Positions 28,661 to 37,433 of a DNA stretch of 64,000 bases are shown here, piece after piece (position 1 is the stretch's first letter; every line of letters begins with the position of its first letter). The stretch covers positions 88,169 through 152,168 of the forward strand of contig NZ_SJFN01000006.1 in assembly GCF_004328075.1 (NCBI RefSeq), given 5' to 3'. The notes under the pieces are model-generated. The model was not told the origin of the DNA, searched no databases, and saw only the letters and a program-made list of their open reading frames with translations. The position numbers and the translations under genes are program-made. The DNA comes from Siculibacillus lacustris. Its GTDB lineage: Bacteria > Pseudomonadota > Alphaproteobacteria > Rhizobiales > Ancalomicrobiaceae.

Positions 28661-29206
28661 TCACACCCGTTCGAGCTTCGCCCAGGGCTGCGGCGGCGGC
28701 TCGACGACGATCTCATCGCCCGCGGCGACCTCGCCGCCGACCCGGACGATCGCCATCACGCCGGCCTTGCGGATCAGACCGCCGTCGGCGGCGCGTCCGA
28801 GTACCGCGGCGTGCAGGCCGGGGCGGAAGGCGTCGATCTGGGCGCAGGGGTTGCGCAGGCTCGTCACCTCGATCACCGCCGTCGCCCCGAGCCGCAGCCG
28901 CGTGCCGCGCGGCAGGGCGAGGAGATCGAGGCCGGTAGTGGTGACGTTCTCGCCGAGGTCGCCGGGGGCGAGCGCGAAGGGCCGCACCAGGGGATCGTCG
29001 AAGAGTTCGGCGGGAATCAGATGAATCTGCCGCAGGTTGGGGGCGCTCGGGTCGACCGCGACGCGCGAGCGATGCTGCACCGTCTCGCCGCAATGGGCGT
29101 CACCTTCGACCCCGCGGCCGGCGAGCAGCCGGATCGACGGGCGCAGCGGCTTGGAAAAGGCGTGCGAGTCGTCCGCCGCCACCGCGATCACCCGGGCTTC
29201 GATCAT
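28661..29206 (-). CDS. MOSC domain-containing protein
   Basis: 181 residues from the ATG at 29206 (AGGA site); a GTG at 29227 would add seven. MOSC domains occur in molybdenum-cofactor sulfurases and as stand-alone proteins such as YiiM, thought to carry sulfur or act on hydroxylated N compounds. The conserved cysteine lies in SLRNPCAQID; GVEGDAHCG and QIHLIPAELFDD are typical of the family. Substrate is unknown. It lies between the broken DUF1493 gene and a PEP-mutase-like gene with which it may be co-transcribed. Confidence 0.9.
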   Translation of the reverse strand: MIEARVIAVAADDSHAFSKPLRPSIRLLAGRGVEGDAHCGETVQHRSRVAVDPSAPNLRQIHLIPAELFDDPLVRPFALAPGDLGENVTTTGLDLLALPRGTRLRLGATAVIEVTSLRNPCAQIDAFRPGLHAAVLGRAADGGLIRKAGVMAIVRVGGEVAAGDEIVVEPPPQPWAKLERV

Positions 29207-29302
29207 CTCGTCCTCGCTTCGTCCCACCTCCCCATGACGGCCTCGCGTGACACCCGAACGACGGCCGGAGCGTTTCGCCCTCGGCCCGCTCGCGCCGAGG
29301 GC

Positions 29303-30082
29303 TCAGCGAAAGCTCGGATCGCGCGGCGCCACCGCGCCCTCGTCGCGGAAACGCCGGGCGGCGGTCTCGAACCCCGTCCAGGCCGCGGCCGCCAGGGCGC
29401 CGCCGAGGCTGACCCGTCGCACGCCGAGCGCCGCGAGAGCGTCGACCCGCATCGCCGCGCCCCACAGCAGGACGTTGACCGGCTTCGGTGCCACCGCTGC
29501 GACGATCTCGGCGATCGCCCCGAGATCGGCGACGCAAGGCGCATAGAGACAATCGGCGCCGGCTTCGGCATAGGCGACCAGCCGGCCGACGGTGTCGGCG
29601 AGATCCGCCGCGCCGAGCAGGATCCCTTCGGCGCGTCCGACCAGGATCACGTCGGCGCCCGACGCGTCGATCGCCGCCCGCGCCGCGGTGAGCCGATCGA
29701 CCGCCGCCGAGCGCTCGGACAGCACACCGCCGCGCTGATCTTCGATCGACAGCCCGCAGACACCGGTGTCGATCGCCGCCGCGACGTTGCGCGCCAGGTC
29801 GGCGAGGCTCGCGGCGTAGCCGTCTTCGAAATCGGCGTTGATCGGCAGGTCGGTCGCCGGACAGAGGTGGCGCAGGTGGGCGAGTACCTCGTCGAGGGTG
29901 GCCTCGCCGTCCGCCTTGCCGAGCGACCAGGCGAGCCCGGAACTGGTCGTGGCGAGGGCTTCGAACCCCAGAGCCTCCAGTCGCCGGGCACCGCCGAGAT
30001 CCCACGGATTGGGCAGCAGATGGCAGCCCGCCTCGTGCAGACGGCGGAACCGGGCCCGCTTCTCGACCAGTGCCATCGCCAT
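29303..30082 (-). CDS. Isocitrate lyase / PEP mutase superfamily protein
   Basis: 259 residues, a beta/alpha barrel of the ICL/PEPM superfamily. PNPWDLGGARRLEALGF, the metal-ligand loop INADFEDGY and GLSIEDQRGG are conserved. Members act on 2-methylisocitrate, oxaloacetate or phosphonopyruvate; the signature KKCGH loop of true isocitrate lyases is not seen, so I give no substrate. Its start lies 42 bp beyond an AT-richer patch (30090-30120) that may hold its promoter. Confidence 0.88.
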   Translation of the reverse strand: MAMALVEKRARFRRLHEAGCHLLPNPWDLGGARRLEALGFEALATTSSGLAWSLGKADGEATLDEVLAHLRHLCPATDLPINADFEDGYAASLADLARNVAAAIDTGVCGLSIEDQRGGVLSERSAAVDRLTAARAAIDASGADVILVGRAEGILLGAADLADTVGRLVAYAEAGADCLYAPCVADLGAIAEIVAAVAPKPVNVLLWGAAMRVDALAALGVRRVSLGGALAAAAWTGFETAARRFRDEGAVAPRDPSFR

Positions 30083-30182
30083 GGATCACCTCGAACAAAC
30101 CATGAACATGGTAGCATGTTCGCGGCGGCCGTCAAGGGACACCTGCGGCGGCGAGAGGCCCGTCGGCGTCGAATCCGCCCGG

Positions 30183-30314
30183 CCCTCGGCCGTCATCCCC
30201 GGCCGGAGCCGGCGGAGGGAAGGGATCGAGGGGCCCGATCGGTCGACCTCGGGCGTTTCCCGGGTGGCGCCTGGGTCCCCTTCCCTCGCCCTGCGGGCTC
30301 GCCGGGGACGACGG
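30183..30314 (-). repeat. Dispersed intergenic repeat, copy B (132 bp)
   Basis: Read on the minus strand this segment matches copy A (24538-24679) almost base for base over its first 60 bp and last 40 bp; the centre differs and is about 10 bp shorter. The two copies are 5.5 kb apart in opposite orientation, so recombination between them could invert the ohrR-ohr-alr segment. Confidence 0.8.
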
Positions 30315-30348
30315 CGGAGAGGGCGGAGAGGGCGGAGAGGGCGGAGAG
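30313..30348 (+). repeat. Tandem repeat, 4 x GGCGGAGAG
   Basis: Four perfect 9-nt units (GGCGGAGAG) follow directly from repeat copy B. No fifth full unit is present on either side. Such short arrays are prone to slippage and may vary between strains. Confidence 0.9.
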
Positions 30349-30400
30349 GGCATCCGCTCGACCGGGGCGGCCGTGGCGGCGCCCCGGTCGAGCATTGACG

Positions 30401-30958
30401 TCAGGCCGCGACCGTCGCGGCCGCGGTCTCGCCGAGCAGTTCGGCGACATAGGCCTCGGCGTCGGCGGCGATCTCGTCGTCGGTGATGCCGTAGAGCGCG
30501 CCCTGGAGGGCATGGGGCGCGGTGTAGATGCCGCGCACGAAGGCGACGGTCTGCTGGATCGGCCGCAGGAATTCCGACAGGGTGTAGGCGTTCTGGTCGC
30601 CGGCGCGATAGGCTTCGGCCTTGCCGCCGGTCGACACCGCGACGCCGAAGCGCTTGCCGACCAGGGCGTCGCCGCCGGGGCCGAAGGCATAGCCGTAGCC
30701 GAGCACGTCGTCGAACCACTGCTTGAGCAGCGCCGGGGTGGCGAACCAGAACATCGGGAACTGGAAGACCACCCGGTCGTGGGCGTCGAGCAGCGCCCGC
30801 TCGGCGGCGACGTCGATGCGGCCGTCGGGATAGGCGTCGTAGAGGCTGTGGACGGTGATCCGATCGGGATGGCGCGACAGGGCGGCGAGCCAGCCGCGGT
30901 TGACCCGCGACGTGGCGAGGGCGGGATGGGCGACGACGACGAGGGTCTTGGCAGGCAT
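30401..30958 (-). CDS. Flavodoxin-fold NAD(P)H-dependent oxidoreductase
   Basis: 185 residues. The protein has the flavodoxin-2 fold of the KefF/YwrO/MdaB group of FMN- or FAD-dependent quinone reductases: LVVVAHPALATSRVNRG (phosphate loop), FQFPMFWFATPALLKQW and the loop STGGKAEAY. These enzymes reduce quinones by two electrons, avoiding semiquinones. I start at the ATG at 30958 (MPAKTLVVV). It is divergent from an HxlR regulator 132 bp away, a common arrangement in which the regulator senses quinones or aldehydes and controls the reductase. Confidence 0.92.
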   Translation of the reverse strand: MPAKTLVVVAHPALATSRVNRGWLAALSRHPDRITVHSLYDAYPDGRIDVAAERALLDAHDRVVFQFPMFWFATPALLKQWFDDVLGYGYAFGPGGDALVGKRFGVAVSTGGKAEAYRAGDQNAYTLSEFLRPIQQTVAFVRGIYTAPHALQGALYGITDDEIAADAEAYVAELLGETAAATVAA

Positions 30959-31004
30959 GGGACACTCCGGTTCCGAAGAGGGATCGACTTCGCTTTCGGA
31001 AGTC

Positions 31005-31083
31005 GGTATTCTTTTGATACCGAAACGGCAAAAGGCCGCAAGGAGGGAGCGAGACGATACTCGGTTCCCTTCCGGTAACCGAG
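31005..31083. promoter_or_regulatory. Two dyads in the HxlR / oxidoreductase divergent region
   Basis: GGTAT-N7-ATACC spans 31005-31021, and CTCGGTT-N10-AACCGAG spans 31060-31083, the latter ending 7 bp before the HxlR start codon. Both lie in the shared promoter region of the two divergent genes and are good candidates for HxlR binding; the second would also block HxlR translation or transcription. Confidence 0.55.
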
Positions 31084-31090
31084 ACCGCCC

Positions 31091-31474
31091 ATGACCCTGC
31101 ACAAATCCACCGCCTGCGACGCCGACCACTGTCCGATCCGCGACGTCCTCGGCCACATCGGCGATCGCTGGACGGTCCTGGTGCTCAAGGCCCTGGAGCC
31201 CGGCACCCTGCGCTTCGGCGAGATCCGCCACGTCATCGAGGACGTGTCGCAGCGCATGTTGGCGCAGACCCTGCGCCGGCTGGAGCAGGACGGACTGGTG
31301 TCGCGACGGGTGCATCCGAGCATTCCGCCGCGGGTCGACTACACCCTGACCGATCTCGGCCGGTCGCTGATGGAACCGATCGGCGCGATGGTCGACTGGG
31401 CCGTGACCCATCACGAAGACGTGCGCGCCGCCCGCGCCGCCTGGGTGCCGCCGCCGTCGCACACGGCGCTGTGA
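31091..31474 (+). CDS. HxlR-family transcriptional regulator
   Basis: 127 residues, a winged-helix HxlR protein: CPIRDVLGHIGDRWTVLVL at the N-terminus with the conserved cysteine and tryptophan, then the recognition helix region SQRMLAQTLRRLEQDGL and the wing PRVDYTLTDLGRSL. Members sense quinones, aldehydes or oxidants, some through the N-terminal cysteine. It should regulate the divergent flavodoxin-fold reductase. A large inverted repeat begins 8 bp after its stop. Confidence 0.93.
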   Translation: MTLHKSTACDADHCPIRDVLGHIGDRWTVLVLKALEPGTLRFGEIRHVIEDVSQRMLAQTLRRLEQDGLVSRRVHPSIPPRVDYTLTDLGRSLMEPIGAMVDWAVTHHEDVRAARAAWVPPPSHTAL

Positions 31475-31482
31475 GGCGAGCC

Positions 31483-31572
31483 GTAGGGTGCATGGAGCGC
31501 AGCGACTTGCACCACACCGGGGCGGACCGTCGAGGCGGCTCGGTGCAAGTCGCTGCGCTCCATGCACCCTAC
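31483..31572. repeat. Perfect 31-bp inverted repeat with 28-nt loop
   Basis: The arm 31483-31513 (GTAGGGTGCATGGAGCGCAG onward) is the exact reverse complement of 31542-31572; I compared all 31 positions. The loop is 28 nt. It lies between the HxlR gene and radA and could act as a terminator of the former. The GTAGGGTGCATG opening resembles repetitive extragenic palindromes that occur in many copies in proteobacteria. No second copy is present in this window. Confidence 0.9.
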
Positions 31573-31661
31573 GGGATCGGTCGACCGGATCTCCTCTGTA
31601 CAAAACAAGAACATTCTGCCAGGGTGAGGCAACACTCCTTCCCTCGGACGTCGGAGCCGTC

Positions 31662-33203
31662 ATGGCCAAACGCAGCAGCCGGTTCGTCTGCCAGAACTGC
31701 GGATCGGTGACCAGCCGCTGGGCCGGGCGCTGCGACGCCTGCGGCGAATGGAACACCATCACCGAAGAACTCGACGGCGGGGTCGGCGGCGCGCCGCCGG
31801 CGGTGTCGGTGTCGAATCGCCGCGGCCGGGTGGTGCCCCTGGTGGCGCTGTCGGGCGAGGCCGAGGAGGCGCCGCGCATCGCCACCGGCATCGCCGAGCT
31901 CGATCGGGTGACCGGCGGCGGCTTCGTGCGCGGCTCGGTGCTGCTGGTCGGCGGCGATCCCGGCATCGGCAAGTCGACGCTGTTGATCCAGGCGGCGGCG
32001 GTCTTGGCGCGGGCCGGGCACGGCGTCGTCTATGTCTCGGGCGAGGAATCGGTCGGGCAGGTGCGGCTGCGCGCCGAGCGCTTGGGGCTCGCCGACGCGC
32101 CGGTGGCGCTGGCCGCCGAGACCTCGGTCGAGGACATCCTGGCGACGCTGGCGGCCGGGCCGATCCCGGCCTTCGTGGTGATCGATTCGATCCAGACGCT
32201 GTGGACCGAGCTCGCCGAATCGGCGCCGGGCACGGTGACCCAGGTGCGCACCTCGGCGCAGGCGATGGTGCGTTTCGCCAAGGCCAGCGGCGCCACCGTG
32301 GTGCTGGTCGGCCACGTCACCAAGGACGGCCAGATCGCCGGGCCGCGCGTGGTCGAGCACATGGTCGACGCGGTGCTCTATTTCGAGGGCGACGGCGCGC
32401 GGCAGTTCCGCGTGCTGCGTTCGGTCAAGAACCGCTTCGGGGCGACCGACGAGATCGGCGTGTTCGAGATGACCGGCCGCGGTCTCGGCGAGGTCGCCAA
32501 TCCGTCGGAATTGTTCCTCGGCGAGCGCGACGGGCGTTCGCCGGGCATGGCGGTGTTCGCCGGCATGGAGGGCTCGCGGCCGCTGCTGATCGAGATCCAG
32601 GCGCTGGTGGTGCCGACCTCGCTCGGTACCGCCCGGCGCGCCGTGGTCGGCTGGGACGGCAATCGCCTGTCGATGATCCTGGCGGTGCTCGAGGCCCATT
32701 GCGGGGTGCGGCTCGGCCAGCACGACGTCCATCTCAATGTCGCCGGCGGCCTGCGGATCGGCGAGCCGGCGGCGGATCTCGCGGTCGCGGCGGCGCTGGT
32801 GTCGTCGCTGTCGGGCGTGCCCTTGCCCAAGGAGAGCGTCTATTTCGGCGAGGTCGGCCTGTCCGGCGCGATCCGGCCGGTGCCGCGCGCCGAGACCCGG
32901 CTGAAGGAGGCCGAGCGCCTGGGCTTCCGCGCCGCGGTGATGCCGACCGGCAATCTCGGCGACGCCGGCGGTGGACGGGGACGCGAGGCGTCGCGAGCGG
33001 CGGCGAGCGGGCTCGATCTCGCGGAAATCGAATCCTTGCGCGATCTGGTGGCACGGATCGCCGCCGGCTCGGGTGGGCGCGAGCTGCGGGTCGAATCGGG
33101 AGGGCGCGAGCGGCGCGACGACGCGGCGGAGACCCCCGCGCCACCGCGCACCGCGTCGGTGGCGCGGGCCGGCGGCTGGCGCGGCGACGGGCGGCGCGGG
33201 TGA
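31662..33203 (+). CDS. radA: DNA repair protein RadA
   Basis: 513 residues. RadA is a RecA-like branch-migration helicase acting in recombinational repair. A four-cysteine zinc finger (Cys10, 13, 24, 27), Walker A GGDPGIGKST (about residue 100), the RadA signature KNRFG and a C-terminal Lon-protease-like domain are present. Typical RadA has about 455-460 residues; this one has an extra Arg/Gly/Ala-rich tail of about 50 residues, plus an acidic glycine linker after the zinc finger. I start at the ATG at 31662, directly before the zinc finger. cvpA and purF follow. Confidence 0.96.
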   Translation: MAKRSSRFVCQNCGSVTSRWAGRCDACGEWNTITEELDGGVGGAPPAVSVSNRRGRVVPLVALSGEAEEAPRIATGIAELDRVTGGGFVRGSVLLVGGDPGIGKSTLLIQAAAVLARAGHGVVYVSGEESVGQVRLRAERLGLADAPVALAAETSVEDILATLAAGPIPAFVVIDSIQTLWTELAESAPGTVTQVRTSAQAMVRFAKASGATVVLVGHVTKDGQIAGPRVVEHMVDAVLYFEGDGARQFRVLRSVKNRFGATDEIGVFEMTGRGLGEVANPSELFLGERDGRSPGMAVFAGMEGSRPLLIEIQALVVPTSLGTARRAVVGWDGNRLSMILAVLEAHCGVRLGQHDVHLNVAGGLRIGEPAADLAVAAALVSSLSGVPLPKESVYFGEVGLSGAIRPVPRAETRLKEAERLGFRAAVMPTGNLGDAGGGRGREASRAAASGLDLAEIESLRDLVARIAAGSGGRELRVESGGRERRDDAAETPAPPRTASVARAGGWRGDGRRG

Positions 33204-33471
33204 TCGCACGATTTCGCGCTGGACCGGGGACGCCGGCTCGCGTATCGAAACGTCGGGTCCGACGGGACGGGGCGTGCGCGGCGTGCGCTTCGTCGTCGGT
33301 GGACGGATCGGCCGGCGGACGACCGCCGCGGCGCCTGAGAGGGCGATCCGCGGCGAACCGCTTCGGGCGGACGGCGGGGATCGCGGCGGCGGCGCGATCG
33401 GGTCCCGGCTCGATCGAGGGGCCGAACGGCGCGGGCCCTCGCGGCAACTCGGGCGAGGCAGGGTTCGAACG

Positions 33472-34140
33472 ATGGATTTCGTGACGCTTCTCGACGGCAT
33501 CGTCATCACCGTGATGCTGGTGTCGGCATTGCTCGCCATGTATCGCGGCTTCCTGCGCGAAGTGCTGTCGATCGCCTCGTGGGCGGCGGCGGCGGCGGTG
33601 GCGGCGATGTTCTACAAACAGCTGCTGCCGTCGGTGAAGATCTATGTGCCCAACGACAACGTGGCGATGGGCCTGACGATCGCGGCGCTGTTCATCGTGA
33701 CGCTGCTGGTGGTCAGCTGGATCACCATGAAGATCTCCGATTTCGTGCTCGATTCGGCGTTCGGCGCGCTCGACCGCACCGTCGGCTTCCTGTTCGGCGC
33801 GGCCCGCGGCCTGCTGCTGGTGGTCGTGGCGATGCAGTTCTTCAACTGGTTCGTGCCGCCGGCCCAGCAGCCGCGCTGGGTCTCGGCGGCCAAGTCGAAG
33901 CCGATCGTCGACTATCTCGGCGAGCGCCTGATGGCGGCGCTGCCCGAGGACGCCGAAAAGCTGCTGCTGCAGAAGTTCAAGAAGCGCGCGCCCGACGACG
34001 GCGCGCCGCAGGAGCCGCCGGACCTCGCCAAGCCGGCACCGGCCAAGAGTTCCGAAGCGCCCGCGACCGCACCGGTCTATCGCCCCGGCGAGAAGCGGCA
34101 GATCGAGCAGATCATCACGTCGACGGGCAAGGCGCCCTGA
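33472..34140 (+). CDS. cvpA: CvpA family membrane protein
   Basis: 222 residues. Four transmembrane helices (about 5-25, 30-47, 62-85, 100-125) with the conserved YRGFLREVLSI and FLFGAARGLLLV, then a proline/lysine-rich cytoplasmic tail. CvpA was named for colicin V production; its general function is unresolved, though it commonly precedes purF. I start at the ATG at 33472 (MDFVTLLDG); the 268 bp before it, after radA, contain no gene. Confidence 0.93.
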   Translation: MDFVTLLDGIVITVMLVSALLAMYRGFLREVLSIASWAAAAAVAAMFYKQLLPSVKIYVPNDNVAMGLTIAALFIVTLLVVSWITMKISDFVLDSAFGALDRTVGFLFGAARGLLLVVVAMQFFNWFVPPAQQPRWVSAAKSKPIVDYLGERLMAALPEDAEKLLLQKFKKRAPDDGAPQEPPDLAKPAPAKSSEAPATAPVYRPGEKRQIEQIITSTGKAP

Positions 34141-34274
34141 GACACGACGACCGATGGACGGGCCGGCCCGGCGACGGGCCTCGCATCTTTTTCGTCCATC
34201 GTCATCGCCGACCGACGGTCCGGTCCGCCCTCGAACGGGCCGACGGCGGCGGCTCACGAACGGAGACAGAATTG

Positions 34275-35768
<1,494 letters not shown>

Positions 35769-35838
35769 TCCGACGGGCGACGGGCCTGCGGACGCCGGTC
35801 CGCGGCGCGAGCGCCCTCGCCCCTTCCGGAGTTCCGTC

Positions 35839-36567
35839 ATGACCGACAAGCCCCTCTCCGACCGCATCGTGGTGGTCACCGGCGCCTCGCGCGGCATCGG
35901 CTACACGCTGGCCCGGGCGATCGCCGCGGCGGGGGCCCATGTGGTGGCGGTGGCGCGCACCGTCGGCGGGCTCGAGGAGCTCGACGACGAGATCCGCGCG
36001 GCCGGCGGGGTGGCGACCCTGGTGCCGCTCGACCTCACCGACGGACCCGGTGTCGATCGGCTCGGCGGCGTCCTCTACGAGCGCTTCGGGCGGGTCGACG
36101 GCCTCATCGGCAATGCCGGCATCCTCGGCCCGACCTCGCCGCTCGGCCACATCGCGCCGAAGGACTGGGACAAGGTGATGGCGGTCAACGTCACCGCCAA
36201 CTGGCGCCTGATCCGCTCGCTCGATCCTCTGCTGCGGGCCGCACCGGCGGGCCGCGCGGTGTTCGTCACTTCCAGCGCGGCACGCCGGATCCGCGCCTAT
36301 TGGGGCCCCTATGCGGTGTCCAAGGCGGCGCTCGAGGCCCTGGTGGTGACCTGGGCGCGGGAGACCGAGACGACACCGTTGAAGGTCAACCTGATCAATC
36401 CCGGGCGGCTGCGCACCAAGATGCGCGCCGCGGCGATGCCCGGCGAAGATCCCGAGACCCTGGACACCCCGGACGTGCTGGTGCCGGCGGTGCTGGCGAT
36501 GTTGGCGCCCGCGCTCGCCGAATCGGGGCGGGTGTGGGACCACCCGACCGGCGACTGGCTCGCCTGA
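35839..36567 (+). CDS. SDR-family NAD(P)-dependent oxidoreductase
   Basis: 242 residues, a classical short-chain dehydrogenase: cofactor loop GASRGIGYTLA (about residue 15), NAG motif in GLIGNAGILG, catalytic serine in VTSSAAR and YxxxK in GPYAVSKAALEAL. The substrate is unknown. Genes of this kind regularly follow purF in Rhizobiales, so it may be co-transcribed with purF (70-bp gap). Confidence 0.92.
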   Translation: MTDKPLSDRIVVVTGASRGIGYTLARAIAAAGAHVVAVARTVGGLEELDDEIRAAGGVATLVPLDLTDGPGVDRLGGVLYERFGRVDGLIGNAGILGPTSPLGHIAPKDWDKVMAVNVTANWRLIRSLDPLLRAAPAGRAVFVTSSAARRIRAYWGPYAVSKAALEALVVTWARETETTPLKVNLINPGRLRTKMRAAAMPGEDPETLDTPDVLVPAVLAMLAPALAESGRVWDHPTGDWLA

Positions 36568-36619
36568 CCGGCTGCCATGCGGGGCATCCCGGACCTTGAC
36601 CCCCCCGCCCTGCCCCGCT

Positions 36620-36760
36620 ACCCAGAGGTCGTCGGGGAGTAGCCGCCGCTCGTGACGAGCGGGATCGCGTCAACATGCTCGTGGGGAACCCACGTGGCGC
36701 GATCGGCCGGAGGGCATGGCAAGACCGGAGCGCCGTCGGGACCCCCACGCGGGTCGCGGC
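36620..36760 (+). promoter_or_regulatory. mntP: yybP-ykoY-type manganese riboswitch before mntP
   Basis: The leader carries the conserved blocks of the yybP-ykoY aptamer in order: GGGGAGTAGCC at 36634-36644, a perfect hairpin CCGCTCG-TGA-CGAGCGG (36646-36662), GTCAACATGCTC (36669-36680), hairpin CGTGGG-GAA-CCCACG (36680-36694), and GGCAAGACC (36718-36726) that closes the Mn2+ site against the GGGGAGTAG side. Downstream, GACCC-N6-GGGTC (36740-36755), which can extend with GCCG/CGGC, is a likely expression platform. This class senses Mn2+ and turns on mntP-like exporters. Confidence 0.88.
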
Positions 36761-36796
36761 GAGGCGCATCTCGGGTCAGCTCGCCGGAATTCCGTG

Positions 36797-37354
36797 ATGT
36801 CATTGTTTTCGTTGATGATCCTGGCCCTCGGCCTGTCGGTCGACGCCTTCGCGGCGGCGGTCGGGCGCGGGGCGGCCGGCGGCCCGCCGCGGCTCCTGCC
36901 GGCGCTCGGCACCGGGTTGGTGTTCGGCTTCGTCGAGATGCTGACCCCGGTGATCGGCTGGGCGCTGGGCTCGGCCTTCGCCGGCTACGTCGAGGCGGTC
37001 GATCATTGGATCGCCTTCGCACTGCTGACCGCGGTCGGCGGACGCATGGCGTGGTGTGCGGTGACCCGCACCGAGGATGCGCCGCCGGCCGGACGGTCGC
37101 TGCTGGCGCTGGTCTGCACGGCGATCGGCACCTCGATCGACGCCATGGCGGTCGGCGTGTCACTGGCGCTGCTCGACGTCGACATCCGCGTCGCGGCCGC
37201 GGTGATCGGCACCACCACCTTCGTGATGGCGACGATCGGCCTCTTGGCCGGGCGGATGATCGGCGAACGGGCCGGGACGCGGGCCGAGGTCGGCGCCGGG
37301 GTCGGTCTGGCGCTGCTCGGCTGCGCCATCCTGTGGCAGCATTCGATCGCCTGA
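36797..37354 (+). CDS. mntP: Manganese efflux pump MntP
   Basis: 185 residues, six transmembrane helices in two related halves. The two conserved acidic motifs GLSVDAFAAAVGRG and GTSIDAMAVGVSLALL are the DUF204 repeats that line the Mn2+ path. E. coli MntP (188 residues) is a Mn2+ exporter under Mn2+ riboswitch control, and the same leader type precedes this gene. I start at the ATG at 36797; a GTG one codon earlier is possible. It converges on der. Confidence 0.95.
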   Translation: MSLFSLMILALGLSVDAFAAAVGRGAAGGPPRLLPALGTGLVFGFVEMLTPVIGWALGSAFAGYVEAVDHWIAFALLTAVGGRMAWCAVTRTEDAPPAGRSLLALVCTAIGTSIDAMAVGVSLALLDVDIRVAAAVIGTTTFVMATIGLLAGRMIGERAGTRAEVGAGVGLALLGCAILWQHSIA

Positions 37355-37383
37355 AGGTCGGCGCCGGTCCCACCGGACGCGAC

Positions 37384-37413
37384 GACCCGACCGCCCGTGA
37401 GGGCGGCTGGGTC
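37384..37413. terminator. Hairpin between convergent mntP and der
   Basis: GACCC..CCGCCC (37384-37396) pairs with GGGCGG..GGGTC (37401-37413) around a GTGA loop, with a small internal mismatch. It lies 29 bp after mntP and 20 bp after the der end, so it may serve both directions. No U tract follows on either strand. Confidence 0.5.
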
Positions 37414-37433
37414 GGATCGTGCGAACCGCCGCC

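Larger units (their letters stand above)
30083..30400. other. 318-bp gap holding repeat copy B and a 9-nt tandem repeat
   Basis: No gene is supported. Apart from a short AT-richer stretch next to the PEP-mutase-like gene (30090-30120), the gap is almost filled by dispersed repeat copy B (30183-30314) and a four-unit tandem repeat (30313-30348). Confidence 0.6.

Noticed and set aside
31605..31625. GAAC motif before radA as a LexA (SOS) box
   Set aside because: The alphaproteobacterial pattern GTTC-N7-GTTC or its complement is not completed by a second GAAC/GTTC at the right distance.
33455..33475. GGGTTCGAACG resembling a tRNA T-loop
   Set aside because: No acceptor, D or anticodon stems can be formed around it; it is just upstream of cvpA.
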